From NCBI RefSeq assembly GCF_902833645.1, contig NZ_CADFGE010000011.1, forward strand, positions 1 to 64,000: a DNA stretch of 64,000 nt, in the 5' to 3' direction. Under the pieces are notes generated by a model. It saw only the letters and a program-made list of their open reading frames with translations. It did no database searches and was not told where the DNA came from. Source of the DNA: Paraburkholderia fungorum (lineage in GTDB: Bacteria > Pseudomonadota > Gammaproteobacteria > Burkholderiales > Burkholderiaceae). Both the position numbers and the translations under genes were made by a program. Positions 24,303-33,092 of the stretch are shown here, in pieces; the first letter of the stretch is position 1; every line of letters begins with the position of its first letter.

Positions 24303-25369
24303 TGCTGATCGAACCGGTATCGATGGACGATAGCGAACGGCTCGTCGCCGAAATCTCGCAAGCACGAGCAGACGGTACACCGCTGAAGATTCGCGGCGGC
24401 AACAGCAAGGCCTTTCTCGGCCGCCCGGTGCACGGCACGCCGATCGACACGCGCTCGCATCGCGGCGTGCTCAGCTACGATCCGACTGAGCTCGTCATCA
24501 CCGCGCGCGCGGGCACGCCGGTCGCCGAACTGAACGCGGTGCTCGACGCGGCCGGTCAGATGCTGCCCTGCGAGCCGCCGGCTTTCGACGGCACGGCTAC
24601 GGTCGGCGGGATGGTTGCGGCCGGCCTCGCCGGTCCACGCCGCCCGTGGTCCGGTTCGGTGCGCGACTTCGTGCTGGGTTGCCGGGTCATCACCGGCGAA
24701 GCAAAGCATCTGCGCTTCGGCGGCGAGGTGATGAAAAACGTCGCGGGTTACGATGTTTCACGTCTGCTGGCCGGCAGTTTCGGATGCCTCGGTCTGATCA
24801 CCGAGGTGTCGCTCAAGGTACTGCCCAAACCACGCGCGCTCGGCAGTCTCGCGCTCGATCTCTCCGCGGACGAAGCGTTGCGTGAATTGTCGGCGTGGCG
24901 CCGCGCCGCGTTGCCGATCAGCGGCGCCGCTCACGTCGACGGGCGCCTGCATGTGCGGCTCGAAGGCGGCGCGGGATCGGTGGCCTCGGCGCTGGACCGC
25001 ATTGGCGGCCGCGAACTCGATTCACGCTTCTGGGACGACTTGCGCGAGCATCGTCTGGCGTTTTTCGACGACCCGCGCCCGTTGTGGCGCCTCTCACTGC
25101 CGAATGCGGCGCCCCTCGTCCGCTTGCCCGGCGACACGCTGCTCGACTGGGCCGGCGCGCAACGCTGGCTCAAAAGCGATGCGCCGGCCGTCACGATCCG
25201 CCAGATCGCACATGCCGCAGGCGGTCACGCGACCTGCTTCACGCCGCGCGTGGACGCGGAGCCGTTTACGCCGCTGCCGCAAGCGCTACTGCGCTTTCAT
25301 CAGCAGTTGAAGCAGCAACTCGACCCGCGCGGCCTCTTCAACCCCGGCCGTCTGTATGCCGGGCTGTGA
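24302..25369 (+). CDS. glcE: Glycolate oxidase subunit GlcE
   Basis: Second FAD-binding subunit, 355 aa (E. coli 350). It has a PCMH domain (LKIRGGNSKAFLGRP, GTATVGGMVAAGLAGPRRPWSG, VMKNVAGYDVSRLLAGSFGCLG) and a shorter C-terminal domain than GlcD, ending QLDPRGLFNPGRLYAG. It overlaps glcD by one base and is followed 64 bp later by glcF. It acts in the membrane-associated GlcDEF complex that passes electrons to quinone. Confidence 0.95.
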   Translation: MLIEPVSMDDSERLVAEISQARADGTPLKIRGGNSKAFLGRPVHGTPIDTRSHRGVLSYDPTELVITARAGTPVAELNAVLDAAGQMLPCEPPAFDGTATVGGMVAAGLAGPRRPWSGSVRDFVLGCRVITGEAKHLRFGGEVMKNVAGYDVSRLLAGSFGCLGLITEVSLKVLPKPRALGSLALDLSADEALRELSAWRRAALPISGAAHVDGRLHVRLEGGAGSVASALDRIGGRELDSRFWDDLREHRLAFFDDPRPLWRLSLPNAAPLVRLPGDTLLDWAGAQRWLKSDAPAVTIRQIAHAAGGHATCFTPRVDAEPFTPLPQALLRFHQQLKQQLDPRGLFNPGRLYAGL

Positions 25370-25433
25370 GGCCCGGCCCATGAGCCTCGGCTCGTGAGCC
25401 TCGACCAGTGAAGCCCTGAAAGCGAACGACACC

Positions 25434-26702
25434 ATGCAAACCAATCTCAGCGAAGCCGCCAAAACCCTGTCTCGCGCCGACGAAGCCGAACAGATTCTGC
25501 GCTCGTGCGTGCATTGCGGCTTCTGCAACGCGACCTGCCCCACCTATCAGTTGCTCGGCAATGAGCTCGATGGCCCGCGCGGCCGTATCTATCTGATCAA
25601 ACAGATGCTGGAAGGCGAGCCGGTCACGCAGAAAACCCAGTTGCACCTGGACCGCTGCCTGACGTGCCGCAACTGCGAAACCACCTGCCCATCGGGTGTG
25701 ACCTACCATGCGCTACTGGACATCGGCCGCGCCGAACTGGAGCGGCGAATTGTTCGGCCCGCCTCGGAACGCCTGCTGCGCGAGGGTTTGCGCCGGATAA
25801 TCCCGCATCCGGCGGTGTTCGGCGCGCTGCTTAAGACCGGCCAGGCCATGCGGCCGTTTCTTCCGGCCGCGCTTGGACGTAAAATCCCCAAGCGAGGCGC
25901 TCGGCCAGATGCTGGGACGGAACCGAGGCCGGCGTCGCGGCATCCGCGCAAAATGCTGATGCTGGAAGGCTGCGTGCAACCCGCGCTGTCACCGAACACC
26001 AACGCGGCCGCCGCGCGCGTGCTGGACCGGCTGGGCATCAGTATCGTGAATGCCCGCCGGGCTGGCTGTTGCGGGGCGACCGATTATCATCTGAACGCGC
26101 AGGAAGCCGGCCTTGCGCGGGCACGGCGCAATATCGACGCGTGGTGGCCCGCTATCGAGGCCGGCGCCGAAGCGATCGTGCAAACCGCGAGCGGCTGCGG
26201 CGCGTTCGTCAAGGAGTATGGGCATCTGCTGCGCCACGACCCTCGCTATGCGTCAAAAGCGCAGCGGGTCAGCGAGCTGACGCGAGACCTCGTGGAGGTA
26301 TTGGCTAACGAGCCGCTCGATCAGCTACAGGCGAATCAATTGCCGGCCGGGTCGGCAACCGGGTTGTCAGATCAGGCGCGGCAGAAAATCGCGTTTCACT
26401 GCCCCTGTACGCTGCAGCATGCGCAGAAGCTGGGCGGCGCGGTCGAGTCGGTCCTGCAACGGCTCGGTTTCGATCTCGCCGCCGTGCCCGATGCCCATCT
26501 GTGCTGCGGATCGGCGGGCACGTATTCCATCACCCAGCCAGAGCTTGCAGAACGGTTACGCAACAACAAGCTCGATGCACTGGAAAGCGGCAAACCGGAG
26601 ATGATCGTCACGGCCAACATCGGTTGCCAGACCCATCTGAACGGCGCCGGGCGCACTCCGGTGCGTCACTGGATAGAACTTGTAGAAGCATCCCTACCAT
26701 AA
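25434..26702 (+). CDS. glcF: Glycolate oxidase iron-sulfur subunit GlcF
   Basis: Electron-transfer subunit of 422 aa (E. coli 407). Two 4Fe-4S clusters are shown by CVHCGFCNATCPTYQ (about residue 24) and CLTCRNCETTCPSGV (about residue 78). Two CCG-type cysteine-rich domains follow (RRAGCCGATDYH and HLCCGSAGTYS), as in glycolate and lactate oxidase subunits. It receives electrons from GlcD/E and delivers them to the respiratory chain. The gap to glcE contains only a short duplicated GAGCCTCG segment. Confidence 0.95.
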   Translation: MQTNLSEAAKTLSRADEAEQILRSCVHCGFCNATCPTYQLLGNELDGPRGRIYLIKQMLEGEPVTQKTQLHLDRCLTCRNCETTCPSGVTYHALLDIGRAELERRIVRPASERLLREGLRRIIPHPAVFGALLKTGQAMRPFLPAALGRKIPKRGARPDAGTEPRPASRHPRKMLMLEGCVQPALSPNTNAAAARVLDRLGISIVNARRAGCCGATDYHLNAQEAGLARARRNIDAWWPAIEAGAEAIVQTASGCGAFVKEYGHLLRHDPRYASKAQRVSELTRDLVEVLANEPLDQLQANQLPAGSATGLSDQARQKIAFHCPCTLQHAQKLGGAVESVLQRLGFDLAAVPDAHLCCGSAGTYSITQPELAERLRNNKLDALESGKPEMIVTANIGCQTHLNGAGRTPVRHWIELVEASLP

Positions 26703-26721
26703 ACGAAACAGGAAATTCATT

Positions 26722-27126
26722 ATGCTGAGCAAACCCGTGTTGACTGTTGCCGAAACGACCCGAATCCTCGAAGCCGCCCGCGCGGAGGCCGAGAAGAACC
26801 AGTGGGCCGTCGCTATCGTGGTGGTGGACGATGGCGGCCATCAACTCGGCATGCTGCGTCTGGACGGCAGCGCGCCGGCCAGCTCGTACATCGCGACGGA
26901 AAAGGCTCGCACGTCGGCGATCGGCCGCCGTGAAACCAAGGTGTATGAAGACATGATCAACAATGGCCGCACGGCATTCCTGAGTGCGCCGTTGCAAGGT
27001 ACGCTGGAAGGCGGCGTGCCAGTGATCGTCGACGGCCAGGTGGTCGGCGCGGTCGGCGTATCGGGCGTCAAGTCGGATCAGGACGCGCAAATCGCCAAGG
27101 CGGGTATTCAAGCGATCGCCGCTTAA
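26722..27126 (+). CDS. glcG: GlcG/HbpS family protein
   Basis: Single-domain protein of 134 aa, the same length as E. coli GlcG. It shows the family pattern NQWAVAIVVVDDGGHQLGMLRLDGS and the closing VIVDGQVVGAVGVSGVKSDQDAQIAKAG. The role in glycolate metabolism is not established; related HbpS proteins bind haem. It lies 19 bp after glcF and before glcB. Confidence 0.93.
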   Translation: MLSKPVLTVAETTRILEAARAEAEKNQWAVAIVVVDDGGHQLGMLRLDGSAPASSYIATEKARTSAIGRRETKVYEDMINNGRTAFLSAPLQGTLEGGVPVIVDGQVVGAVGVSGVKSDQDAQIAKAGIQAIAA

Positions 27127-27230
27127 GTTCGAGATCCGTTCGGATTCGTTCAAAGCGGCATCAATAAAAGCAGGAAGCACAACACGGACCGGTGCCCCCA
27201 CATCGGTCCCATTCAAGGATGGAGCAGTCG

Positions 27231-29405
27231 ATGACTCAGATGAACCCGCGCGGTGGACTGCAAGTCGCCGCCAACCTCGACCAGTTCGTCGAAACCGAAG
27301 CCCTGCCCGGCACCGGACTCGACAGCGCCGCATTCTGGTCAGGTTTCGACGCCCTCGTGCACGAGCTGGCGCCCAGGAACCGTGCGCTGCTCGCCGAGCG
27401 CGACCGCCTGCAAACCGAACTCGACACCTGGCACCGTGCCAATCCGGGTCCGGTACGCGATCTGCGCGCGTACCGCGCCTTCCTCGAAGGCATTGGCTAC
27501 ATCGTGCCGTCGCCGGCGAGCGTCAAAGCCACGACCGACCACGTGGACACCGAAATCGCCGAACAGGCCGGCCCCCAACTCGTGGTGCCGCTGTCGAACC
27601 AGCGCTATGCGCTCAACGCCGCCAACGCACGCTGGGGCAGCCTGTACGACGCGCTGTACGGCACCGATGCGATCCCCGAGAGCAATGGCGCGGAAAAGCA
27701 GAAGGCTTTCAATCCGGTGCGCGGCGCCGCGGTGATCGCTTATGCGCGCAAGTTTCTCGATCAGGCCGCCCCGCTCGCGAACGGCTCGCACGCCGACGCC
27801 ACGTCGTATAGCGTCGAAGACGGCAAGCTGGTCGTCACGCTGAAGAGCGGCAAGACCGAATTGAAAACGCCCGCGCAATTCATCGGCTATCAAGGCGATG
27901 CAAGCGCGCCGTCCGCCGTGTTGCTGAAGCATAACGGCCTGCACTTCGAAATCCAGATCGACGCGAACGATTCGATCGGCAAGACCGATTCGGCGCACGT
28001 GAAAGACGTGCTGGTCGAAGCCGCGGTGAGCACCATCATCGACTGCGAAGACTCGGTTGCAGCCGTGGATGCGGACGACAAGGTCCAGCTCTATCGTAAC
28101 TGGCTCGGCCTGATGACCGGCGATCTGACGGAAGAAGTCACGAAGGGCGGCAAGACCTTCACGCGCCGTCTGAACGCCGATCGGGTGTACACCGCCGCGA
28201 ACGGCACAGCGCCGGTCGTGCTGCACGGCCGCTCGCTGCTGTTTATCCGCAACGTCGGTCATTTGATGACGAATCCGGCCGTGCTGACCAAAGACGGCCA
28301 GGAGATTCCGGAAGGCATTCTCGACGCCGTCATCACCACGCTGTGCGCGTTGCACGACCGCAAGCACCAGTTGAATTCGCGCACCGGCTCGATCTATATC
28401 GTGAAGCCGAAAATGCACGGCCCGGCCGAAGTCGCCTTCGCGAGCGAACTGTTCGCGCGCGTCGAAGACCTGCTGAAGCTGCCGCGCAACACGATCAAGA
28501 TGGGCATCATGGACGAGGAGCGCCGCACCAGCGTCAACCTGCTCGCCTGTATCGGCGAAGCGTCCGAGCGTGTCGCGTTCATCAATACGGGTTTCCTCGA
28601 CCGCACAGGCGATGAAATGCACACGGCGATGGAAGCCGGCCCGATGATGCGCAAGGGCGACATGAAATCGAGCGCATGGATTGCCGCGTACGAGCGCAGC
28701 AACGTGCTGGTCGGTTTGAGCGCGGGCCTGCGCGGCCGCTCGCAGATCGGCAAGGGCATGTGGGCAATGCCCGACCTGATGCACGCGATGCTCGAACAGA
28801 AGATCGCGCATCCGAAGGCCGGCGCGAACACCGCATGGGTGCCCTCGCCGACCGCCGCGACGCTGCACGCGCTGCATTACCATCAAGTCGACGTGCAAGC
28901 GGTTCAGCAGGAACTCGAACGCACGGACTACGCGAGCGTGCGCGACGAACTGCTCGACGGCCTGCTGACGATTCCGGTCGTCGCCGAGGCAAAGTGGAAC
29001 GCCGACGAGATCCGCAGCGAACTCGATAACAACGTGCAGGGCATTCTCGGCTACGTGGTGCGCTGGATCGATCAGGGCGTGGGCTGCTCGAAGGTGCCGG
29101 ATATTCACAACGTCGGTTTGATGGAAGACCGTGCCACGTTGCGCATCTCCAGCCAGCACATCGCGAACTGGTTGTATCACGGCGTGGTGACGCGTGAACT
29201 GGTCGAAGAAACTTTCAGACGCATGGCGAAGGTAGTCGACGAGCAGAACGCGGGCGATCCGCAGTACAAACCGATGGCGCCCGGCTTCGACACGCTGGCG
29301 TTCAAGGCCGCGCAGGCGCTGGTGTTCGAAGGACGTCAACAGCCGAGCGGCTATACGGAACCGTTGCTGCATAAGTTCCGCCTGGAAGTGAAGAAGGCGC
29401 AGTAA
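27231..29405 (+). CDS. glcB: Malate synthase G
   Basis: Condenses glyoxylate with acetyl-CoA to malate, completing glycolate assimilation; 724 aa against 723 for E. coli GlcB. Identity is visible throughout: TEALPGTGLDSAAFW near the start, AGPQLVVPLSNQRYALNAANA, DCEDSVAAVDADDK, HGRSLLFIRNVGHLMT, KMGIMDEERRTS (catalytic acid region), ANTAWVPSPTAATLHALHYHQ and DNNVQGILGYVVRW. The ATG at 27231 follows GGAG; the 13-codon longer frame is rejected. It is last gene of the glc operon and followed by a strong terminator. Confidence 0.97.
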   Translation: MTQMNPRGGLQVAANLDQFVETEALPGTGLDSAAFWSGFDALVHELAPRNRALLAERDRLQTELDTWHRANPGPVRDLRAYRAFLEGIGYIVPSPASVKATTDHVDTEIAEQAGPQLVVPLSNQRYALNAANARWGSLYDALYGTDAIPESNGAEKQKAFNPVRGAAVIAYARKFLDQAAPLANGSHADATSYSVEDGKLVVTLKSGKTELKTPAQFIGYQGDASAPSAVLLKHNGLHFEIQIDANDSIGKTDSAHVKDVLVEAAVSTIIDCEDSVAAVDADDKVQLYRNWLGLMTGDLTEEVTKGGKTFTRRLNADRVYTAANGTAPVVLHGRSLLFIRNVGHLMTNPAVLTKDGQEIPEGILDAVITTLCALHDRKHQLNSRTGSIYIVKPKMHGPAEVAFASELFARVEDLLKLPRNTIKMGIMDEERRTSVNLLACIGEASERVAFINTGFLDRTGDEMHTAMEAGPMMRKGDMKSSAWIAAYERSNVLVGLSAGLRGRSQIGKGMWAMPDLMHAMLEQKIAHPKAGANTAWVPSPTAATLHALHYHQVDVQAVQQELERTDYASVRDELLDGLLTIPVVAEAKWNADEIRSELDNNVQGILGYVVRWIDQGVGCSKVPDIHNVGLMEDRATLRISSQHIANWLYHGVVTRELVEETFRRMAKVVDEQNAGDPQYKPMAPGFDTLAFKAAQALVFEGRQQPSGYTEPLLHKFRLEVKKAQ

Positions 29406-29487
29406 AGCGTTTTTGGGCGTGGTCTGGATCCGCAGTTCGATTTTTGCACCTGACGGATCCCGGGCGCGAAACAAGCCGGAAAGAAAG

Positions 29488-29517
29488 ACGGGCGCCGCGT
29501 GATGCGGCGCCCGTTTT
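29488..29517 (+). terminator. Intrinsic terminator after glcB
   Basis: Perfect 11-bp stem ACGGGCGCCGC / GCGGCGCCCGT (29488-29498, 29504-29514) with loop GTGAT and a T-run ending at 29517. It closes the glcDEFGB transcript. Confidence 0.9.
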
Positions 29518-29605
29518 AATTTGCGCGATCATGCTGCGCGGTGCTGCTGCGTGAAACAGTTGCGGCGCTTGAGCCAGGCCTCTTACACCTTAGGCCTTTT
29601 GCATC

Positions 29606-30523
29606 TTAAGCCGCTTCAGCCGTGTACTGTGCAGGCACGCTGGTCTGCATATTCGCCTGCATGTAAGTTTGCAGATACGCTTCGAAATCCGCCTTCACTT
29701 CCGGATGACGCAGCGCGAATTCCACGGTCGCCTTCAGATAGCCGAGCTTGCTGCCGCAATCGAAGCGCGTGCCGAAGTAGCGATAGGCGAGCACCTGTTC
29801 TTCGGTCAGCAACGATTGCACCGCGTCGGTCAATTGCAGCTCGCCGCCGGCACCCGGCTTGAGCGCACGGATATGCTTGAAGATGGTCGGCATCAGCACG
29901 TAGCGGCCCACCACGCCGAGATTCGAGGGTGCCTTGTCCGGCGCTGGTTTTTCGACGATGCCCGACAGCTTGATCACGTTGTCTTCCCATTCCTTGCCAT
30001 CCACGACACCGTACGAGCGGCTGTCTTCGCGCGCGATGGTTTCGACACCGATCACCGAGCTGTGATAGTGATTGAATGTGTCGACGAGCTGGCTCATGAC
30101 CGGCTTCGTGCTGTGCAGCAGGTCATCCGCCAGAATCACAGCGAACGGGCTCTCGCCCACCAGTTTTTCGGCGCACAGCACCGCGTGCCCCAAACCGAGC
30201 GCCTCGGCCTGACGCACATAAAAGCAGTCCACATTAGCCGGCTTGATGCTGCGCACGAGGTCGAGCAGCTTCTGTTTGTTGCGCGCTTCAAGTTCCGCTT
30301 CGATCTCGTAGGATTTATCGAAGTGGTCTTCGATGGCGCGTTTGCTGCGGCCCGTCACGAAGATCATTTCGGTGATGCCGGCGGCAATCGCCTCTTCAAC
30401 CGCGTACTGGATCAGCGGCTTGTCGACGATCGGCAGCATTTCCTTCGGGCTTGCTTTGGTTGCCGGCAGGAATCGTGTCCCGAGGCCCGCTACGGGAAAC
30501 ACGGCTTTGGTCACTTTCAGCAT
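29606..30523 (-). CDS. galU: UTP-glucose-1-phosphate uridylyltransferase (bceT-like)
   Basis: Makes UDP-glucose from UTP and glucose-1-phosphate, the precursor of glucose, galactose and glucuronate units; 305 aa. The nucleotidyltransferase signature FPVAGLGTRFLPATKASPKEMLP opens the protein, followed by VDKPLIQYAVEEA, FVTGRSKRAIEDHFD, ILADDLL and YFGTRFDCGSKLGYLKA. The ATG at 30523 is chosen; an upstream GTG would add five residues. It is at one end of the exopolysaccharide region, in the place of bceT of the cepacian bce-II cluster. The chromosome may hold another galU. Confidence 0.95.
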   Translation of the reverse strand: MLKVTKAVFPVAGLGTRFLPATKASPKEMLPIVDKPLIQYAVEEAIAAGITEMIFVTGRSKRAIEDHFDKSYEIEAELEARNKQKLLDLVRSIKPANVDCFYVRQAEALGLGHAVLCAEKLVGESPFAVILADDLLHSTKPVMSQLVDTFNHYHSSVIGVETIAREDSRSYGVVDGKEWEDNVIKLSGIVEKPAPDKAPSNLGVVGRYVLMPTIFKHIRALKPGAGGELQLTDAVQSLLTEEQVLAYRYFGTRFDCGSKLGYLKATVEFALRHPEVKADFEAYLQTYMQANMQTSVPAQYTAEAA

Positions 30524-30829
30524 GGTAGGTATTCCCACATCGGTTAGAAATTAGTGTGCTCGCGGGCCTGGCGGCCACTCGATGTCGCTGAAATGGCTAA
30601 CAAAAAAATCAATCCATTTCATTTGCTATTTTTTCCGCTTCGCCTAAATAAATCGATTTATTTTTCGAAATTGCGGATCGCCGGGCGATTCAGAAAAATT
30701 TACGTATTCAAAACGGATTATTTTTCGAAAACTCCGAAAAATTTACTTTTCCGCGCTCCGGCGTGCCGGGCGATCCGGCCCCGGAACGGCGCCGGGCGCG
30801 GTGAACGGCGTTGACCGTTCAGGTTCTAC
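30524..30829. other. AT-rich intergenic island upstream of galU
   Basis: No gene is seen in these 306 bp. From 30590 to 30760 the DNA is markedly AT-rich, with direct repeats TTATTTTTCGAAA (two near-copies) and GAAAAATTTAC (two copies), and the palindrome AAATCGATTT. Part of it (30591-30660) shares a divided motif with the island at 43651-43740. It probably contains the galU promoter and may be a nucleoid-protein target. Confidence 0.5.
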
Positions 30830-30973
30830 TCACTCATTCTCGTCGAGTTGTGGCAGCTTGCCCGGATTGATGCGAAAGCGGCGAATCGGTTCGTTGCGCA
30901 GCGCCTCCCGGTACGCGGAGGCGGCGACGAGGATCAGCAGCACGGCAATGCCGGCGAGTAAATGCAGGTTCAT
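30830..30973 (-). CDS. Small membrane protein, 47 aa
   Basis: The reverse-strand frame from an ATG at 30973 encodes 47 residues: one N-terminal hydrophobic helix (LHLLAGIAVLLILVAASAY, residues 3-21), then a charged tail (REALRNEPIRRFRIN...DENE). A G-rich ribosome-binding sequence (GGGGGTGA) precedes the start. The codon choice and the clean one-helix topology suggest a real small protein. No family is recognised. It lies between galU and the divergent acyltransferase gene in an otherwise AT-rich gap. Confidence 0.5.
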   Translation of the reverse strand: MNLHLLAGIAVLLILVAASAYREALRNEPIRRFRINPGKLPQLDENE

Positions 30974-31226
30974 GACTTCACCCCCAGGTCAGAGAATCCG
31001 TCATTTAAATTAGCACGAAAAAATCGGCAAATAATTCGCCGTAGCAAATGCTTATGGGCAATTACAATTCGTCACAAAATCGCCATTTGATTTCCATCTG
31101 ATGTCATTTGATACGCAATTTTTTATCGATTTTTTGCCTCCGCGGTGCACTAGCATGTGATGCATCGCGGGCGCGTACGGTGCGTCCGGGAATAAGCTTT
31201 TTCCTTCTTCAGAATAAGGACCGCGT

Positions 31227-32420
31227 ATGAGCGACCCTGCACTGGATGCCGCCGGCTCATCCCTGCCCCTCTCCCCATCACAGCCGGCCGCCACGCTGCG
31301 CGCCCGCAGCGACGCGCGCGCCGACAGCGCCGGCAAGGAACATGTGATCGACGCAATGCGGGGCTTTGCCGCGCTTCTGGTCGCGTATTTCCATTGCCGC
31401 CAGGTCGAATGGGTCGGTATGCAGGCGTTTCACCAGAGCGTCGGCCATTCATTCAATCTGAGTACGATTACAGCTTATCTGACGTTTCCGATTGCGTGGG
31501 GCTCGGCCGGTGTGCCGATTTTCTTCGTGATCAGCGGTTACTGCATTCATCGCGGCGGCGCATTGCGCCTCGCAAAAAATCCCGACTACCGGCTCGACGC
31601 GGCCAATTTCTGGGTGCGCCGTTTCGCGCGGATTTATCCGGTGCTGCTTGCTGCCTTGGTACTGACGCTCGCACTCGACTGGGTCAGCTTGCAGTTGCCG
31701 CCGGTCAGTCACAAGATTCGCGAGATCGGTCTGCAGGCGTTTCTGGTCAACCTGTTTTCGCTGCAGGGCGTGGCCGGCAAGACCTATGGGTCGAACGGCG
31801 CACTCTGGACGTTGTCGCTCGAAGTGCAGTTCTATGCGATCTACCCGTTGCTATTCGCGCTGCGCCGGCGTTTGGGCATGACCTCGGTGCTGGCGATTGT
31901 CGCGGTGATTAACGGGGTGTCCGCTTATGTGCTCGAGCGTCACGATATCCAGTTCTTCACGTCGTACTGGTTCTCCTGGATGCTTGGCGCGTGGATTGCC
32001 GATGTGAAGGTCCGCACGGCGCCCGAGGTACGTTCGTCTGCGTGGCTTTATGTGCTGGCTGTTGCGTTCATTGCGCTTGGCTGTGTGGCGTTTCACTTCG
32101 GCCAATACGGCGCGTTCCAGTTCTGGGCGCTCGGCTTCGCGTTCTATCTGTATAAGGCGCTGGAACGCCCACAGAGCGCCGCGGCCGATTCAGCAGGCAT
32201 GCGTCTCCTGTCGCGCTTTGGCGATTTCAGCTTCTCGCTGTATCTGATCCATCTGCCGATCTTCGTGCTGCTGTCGTCGATCCTGTTCCGCTCGTCGCTG
32301 CAAATGTCGATCTGGCCGTCGTTCGGATACATGCTGGTCGCTGTGCCGGTGGCTTACGTGTTCTACCGGCTGGTTGAATTGCCGGCGATGAAGTGGTCGG
32401 CAAGCTTCAAGCCGCGATGA
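31227..32420 (+). CDS. Acyltransferase family 3 (OafA-like), EPS acylation (bceS/bceU-like)
   Basis: Integral-membrane O-acyltransferase of 397 aa with about ten membrane helices. The family signature is visible in IDAMRGFAALLVAYFHCR (catalytic His region), GVPIFFVISGYCIHRGGAL, FWVRRFARIYPVLLAALVL and WTLSLEVQFYAIYPLLFAL. AAGGA lies before the ATG. It probably transfers acetyl groups to the exopolysaccharide repeat, as the acyltransferases of the cepacian bce-II cluster do. It is divergent from the small membrane protein and galU, and directly upstream of the RHS module. Confidence 0.9.
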   Translation: MSDPALDAAGSSLPLSPSQPAATLRARSDARADSAGKEHVIDAMRGFAALLVAYFHCRQVEWVGMQAFHQSVGHSFNLSTITAYLTFPIAWGSAGVPIFFVISGYCIHRGGALRLAKNPDYRLDAANFWVRRFARIYPVLLAALVLTLALDWVSLQLPPVSHKIREIGLQAFLVNLFSLQGVAGKTYGSNGALWTLSLEVQFYAIYPLLFALRRRLGMTSVLAIVAVINGVSAYVLERHDIQFFTSYWFSWMLGAWIADVKVRTAPEVRSSAWLYVLAVAFIALGCVAFHFGQYGAFQFWALGFAFYLYKALERPQSAAADSAGMRLLSRFGDFSFSLYLIHLPIFVLLSSILFRSSLQMSIWPSFGYMLVAVPVAYVFYRLVELPAMKWSASFKPR

Positions 32421-32658
32421 GAAGGATGTGTTGCAGGCTTTTTTACGCGAGGGTGATCGTCGATGTTTAGCGGGGAGATCAGCGGCTTGCAAGATGCACC
32501 GTCATCGAGAAGTCCTCCCGGCGTCGCTTTTGCGAGGCCGAACGGATCTCTGGACTGAACCGGATTCCCGCCCGTCATCGAACGGTCTATCACCATCCAG
32601 GAATCCTGGCGCTAACAGAAACCGGCACGCCTGCCCTTCCATATGCGCAAGGAGCCGG

Positions 32659-32775
32659 CCACCTTTTCCGTGGATGAAGCTCTCCGGACGGTGGATCGAA
32701 ACGGCCGGCTTTGAGCCTGAACAGCACGTGCGTATCACCGTCGAACACCAGAAACTCATCACTACACCGCTTTAA
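32659..32775 (+). pseudogene. SymE-like toxin C-terminal fragment
   Basis: The frame ending at 32775 closes with PPFPWMKLSGRWIETAGFEPEQHVRITVEHQ and a short tail. This is the AbrB-like core of SymE-type toxins (LxGRWLExAGF..G..V.V.V). The upstream part of the same frame (32428-32658) has no convincing SymE N-terminus and no good start, so I call it a fragment. SymE genes often accompany RHS genes, and this one lies beside one. Confidence 0.5.
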
Positions 32776-32777
32776 AT

Positions 32778-32807
32778 GCAGAAGGGCCGCTCGCGCGGCC
32801 CTTCTGC
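32778..32807 (-). terminator. Hairpin downstream of the RHS-immunity genes
   Basis: A perfect 13-bp stem GCAGAAGGGCCGC / GCGGCCCTTCTGC with loop TCGC. On the reverse strand it comes 33 bp after the immunity-like gene, followed by only a weak ATTTAAA tract. It probably ends the RHS transcript, and possibly also transcription from the other side. Confidence 0.6.
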
Positions 32808-32839
32808 CACGTCACGGATGCTTGGCAATGGCCAGAACC

Positions 32840-33076
32840 CTAGCCGCTCGACGCATCGTTGACGATCCGGAATATCTCATCCCTGTCGTCTATGACGCTT
32901 TCATCGCCCGAGAACTGAGACATCTCCAGTCTTCCGTCGTTAAATACATCAATCTCTATCCGCTTGCCGGGCAACGTCAAAGAAACCAACACCGAGTCTA
33001 TGCGGTGCCTACTTAAGCTGTAGTACAGCCGCCGACTATCGAGCTCTTCCAATAAGTCGTACAGCGCGTGGGTCAT
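32840..33076 (-). CDS. Candidate immunity protein for the RHS toxin
   Basis: Small acidic protein of 78 aa, with GGAGG before the ATG. The pattern is a helix, then RRLYYSLSRHRIDSVLVSLTLPGKRIEIDVFNDGRLEMSQFSGDE. This resembles, from memory, small proteins encoded beside polymorphic toxins (YxLxxxRxDaixVxVxVPGxRxEVdFFeDGxvEv). It starts 16 bp after the RHS stop, the standard place for the cognate immunity gene. No signal peptide is seen, so it would act in the cytoplasm. Function is inferred from position and resemblance only. Confidence 0.6.
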   Translation of the reverse strand: MTHALYDLLEELDSRRLYYSLSRHRIDSVLVSLTLPGKRIEIDVFNDGRLEMSQFSGDESVIDDRDEIFRIVNDASSG

Positions 33077-33092
33077 AGCGCCTCCATCAAGT

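Noticed and set aside
27339..29474. 711-aa reverse-strand frame opposite glcB
   Set aside because: glcB on the forward strand matches malate synthase G along its whole length.
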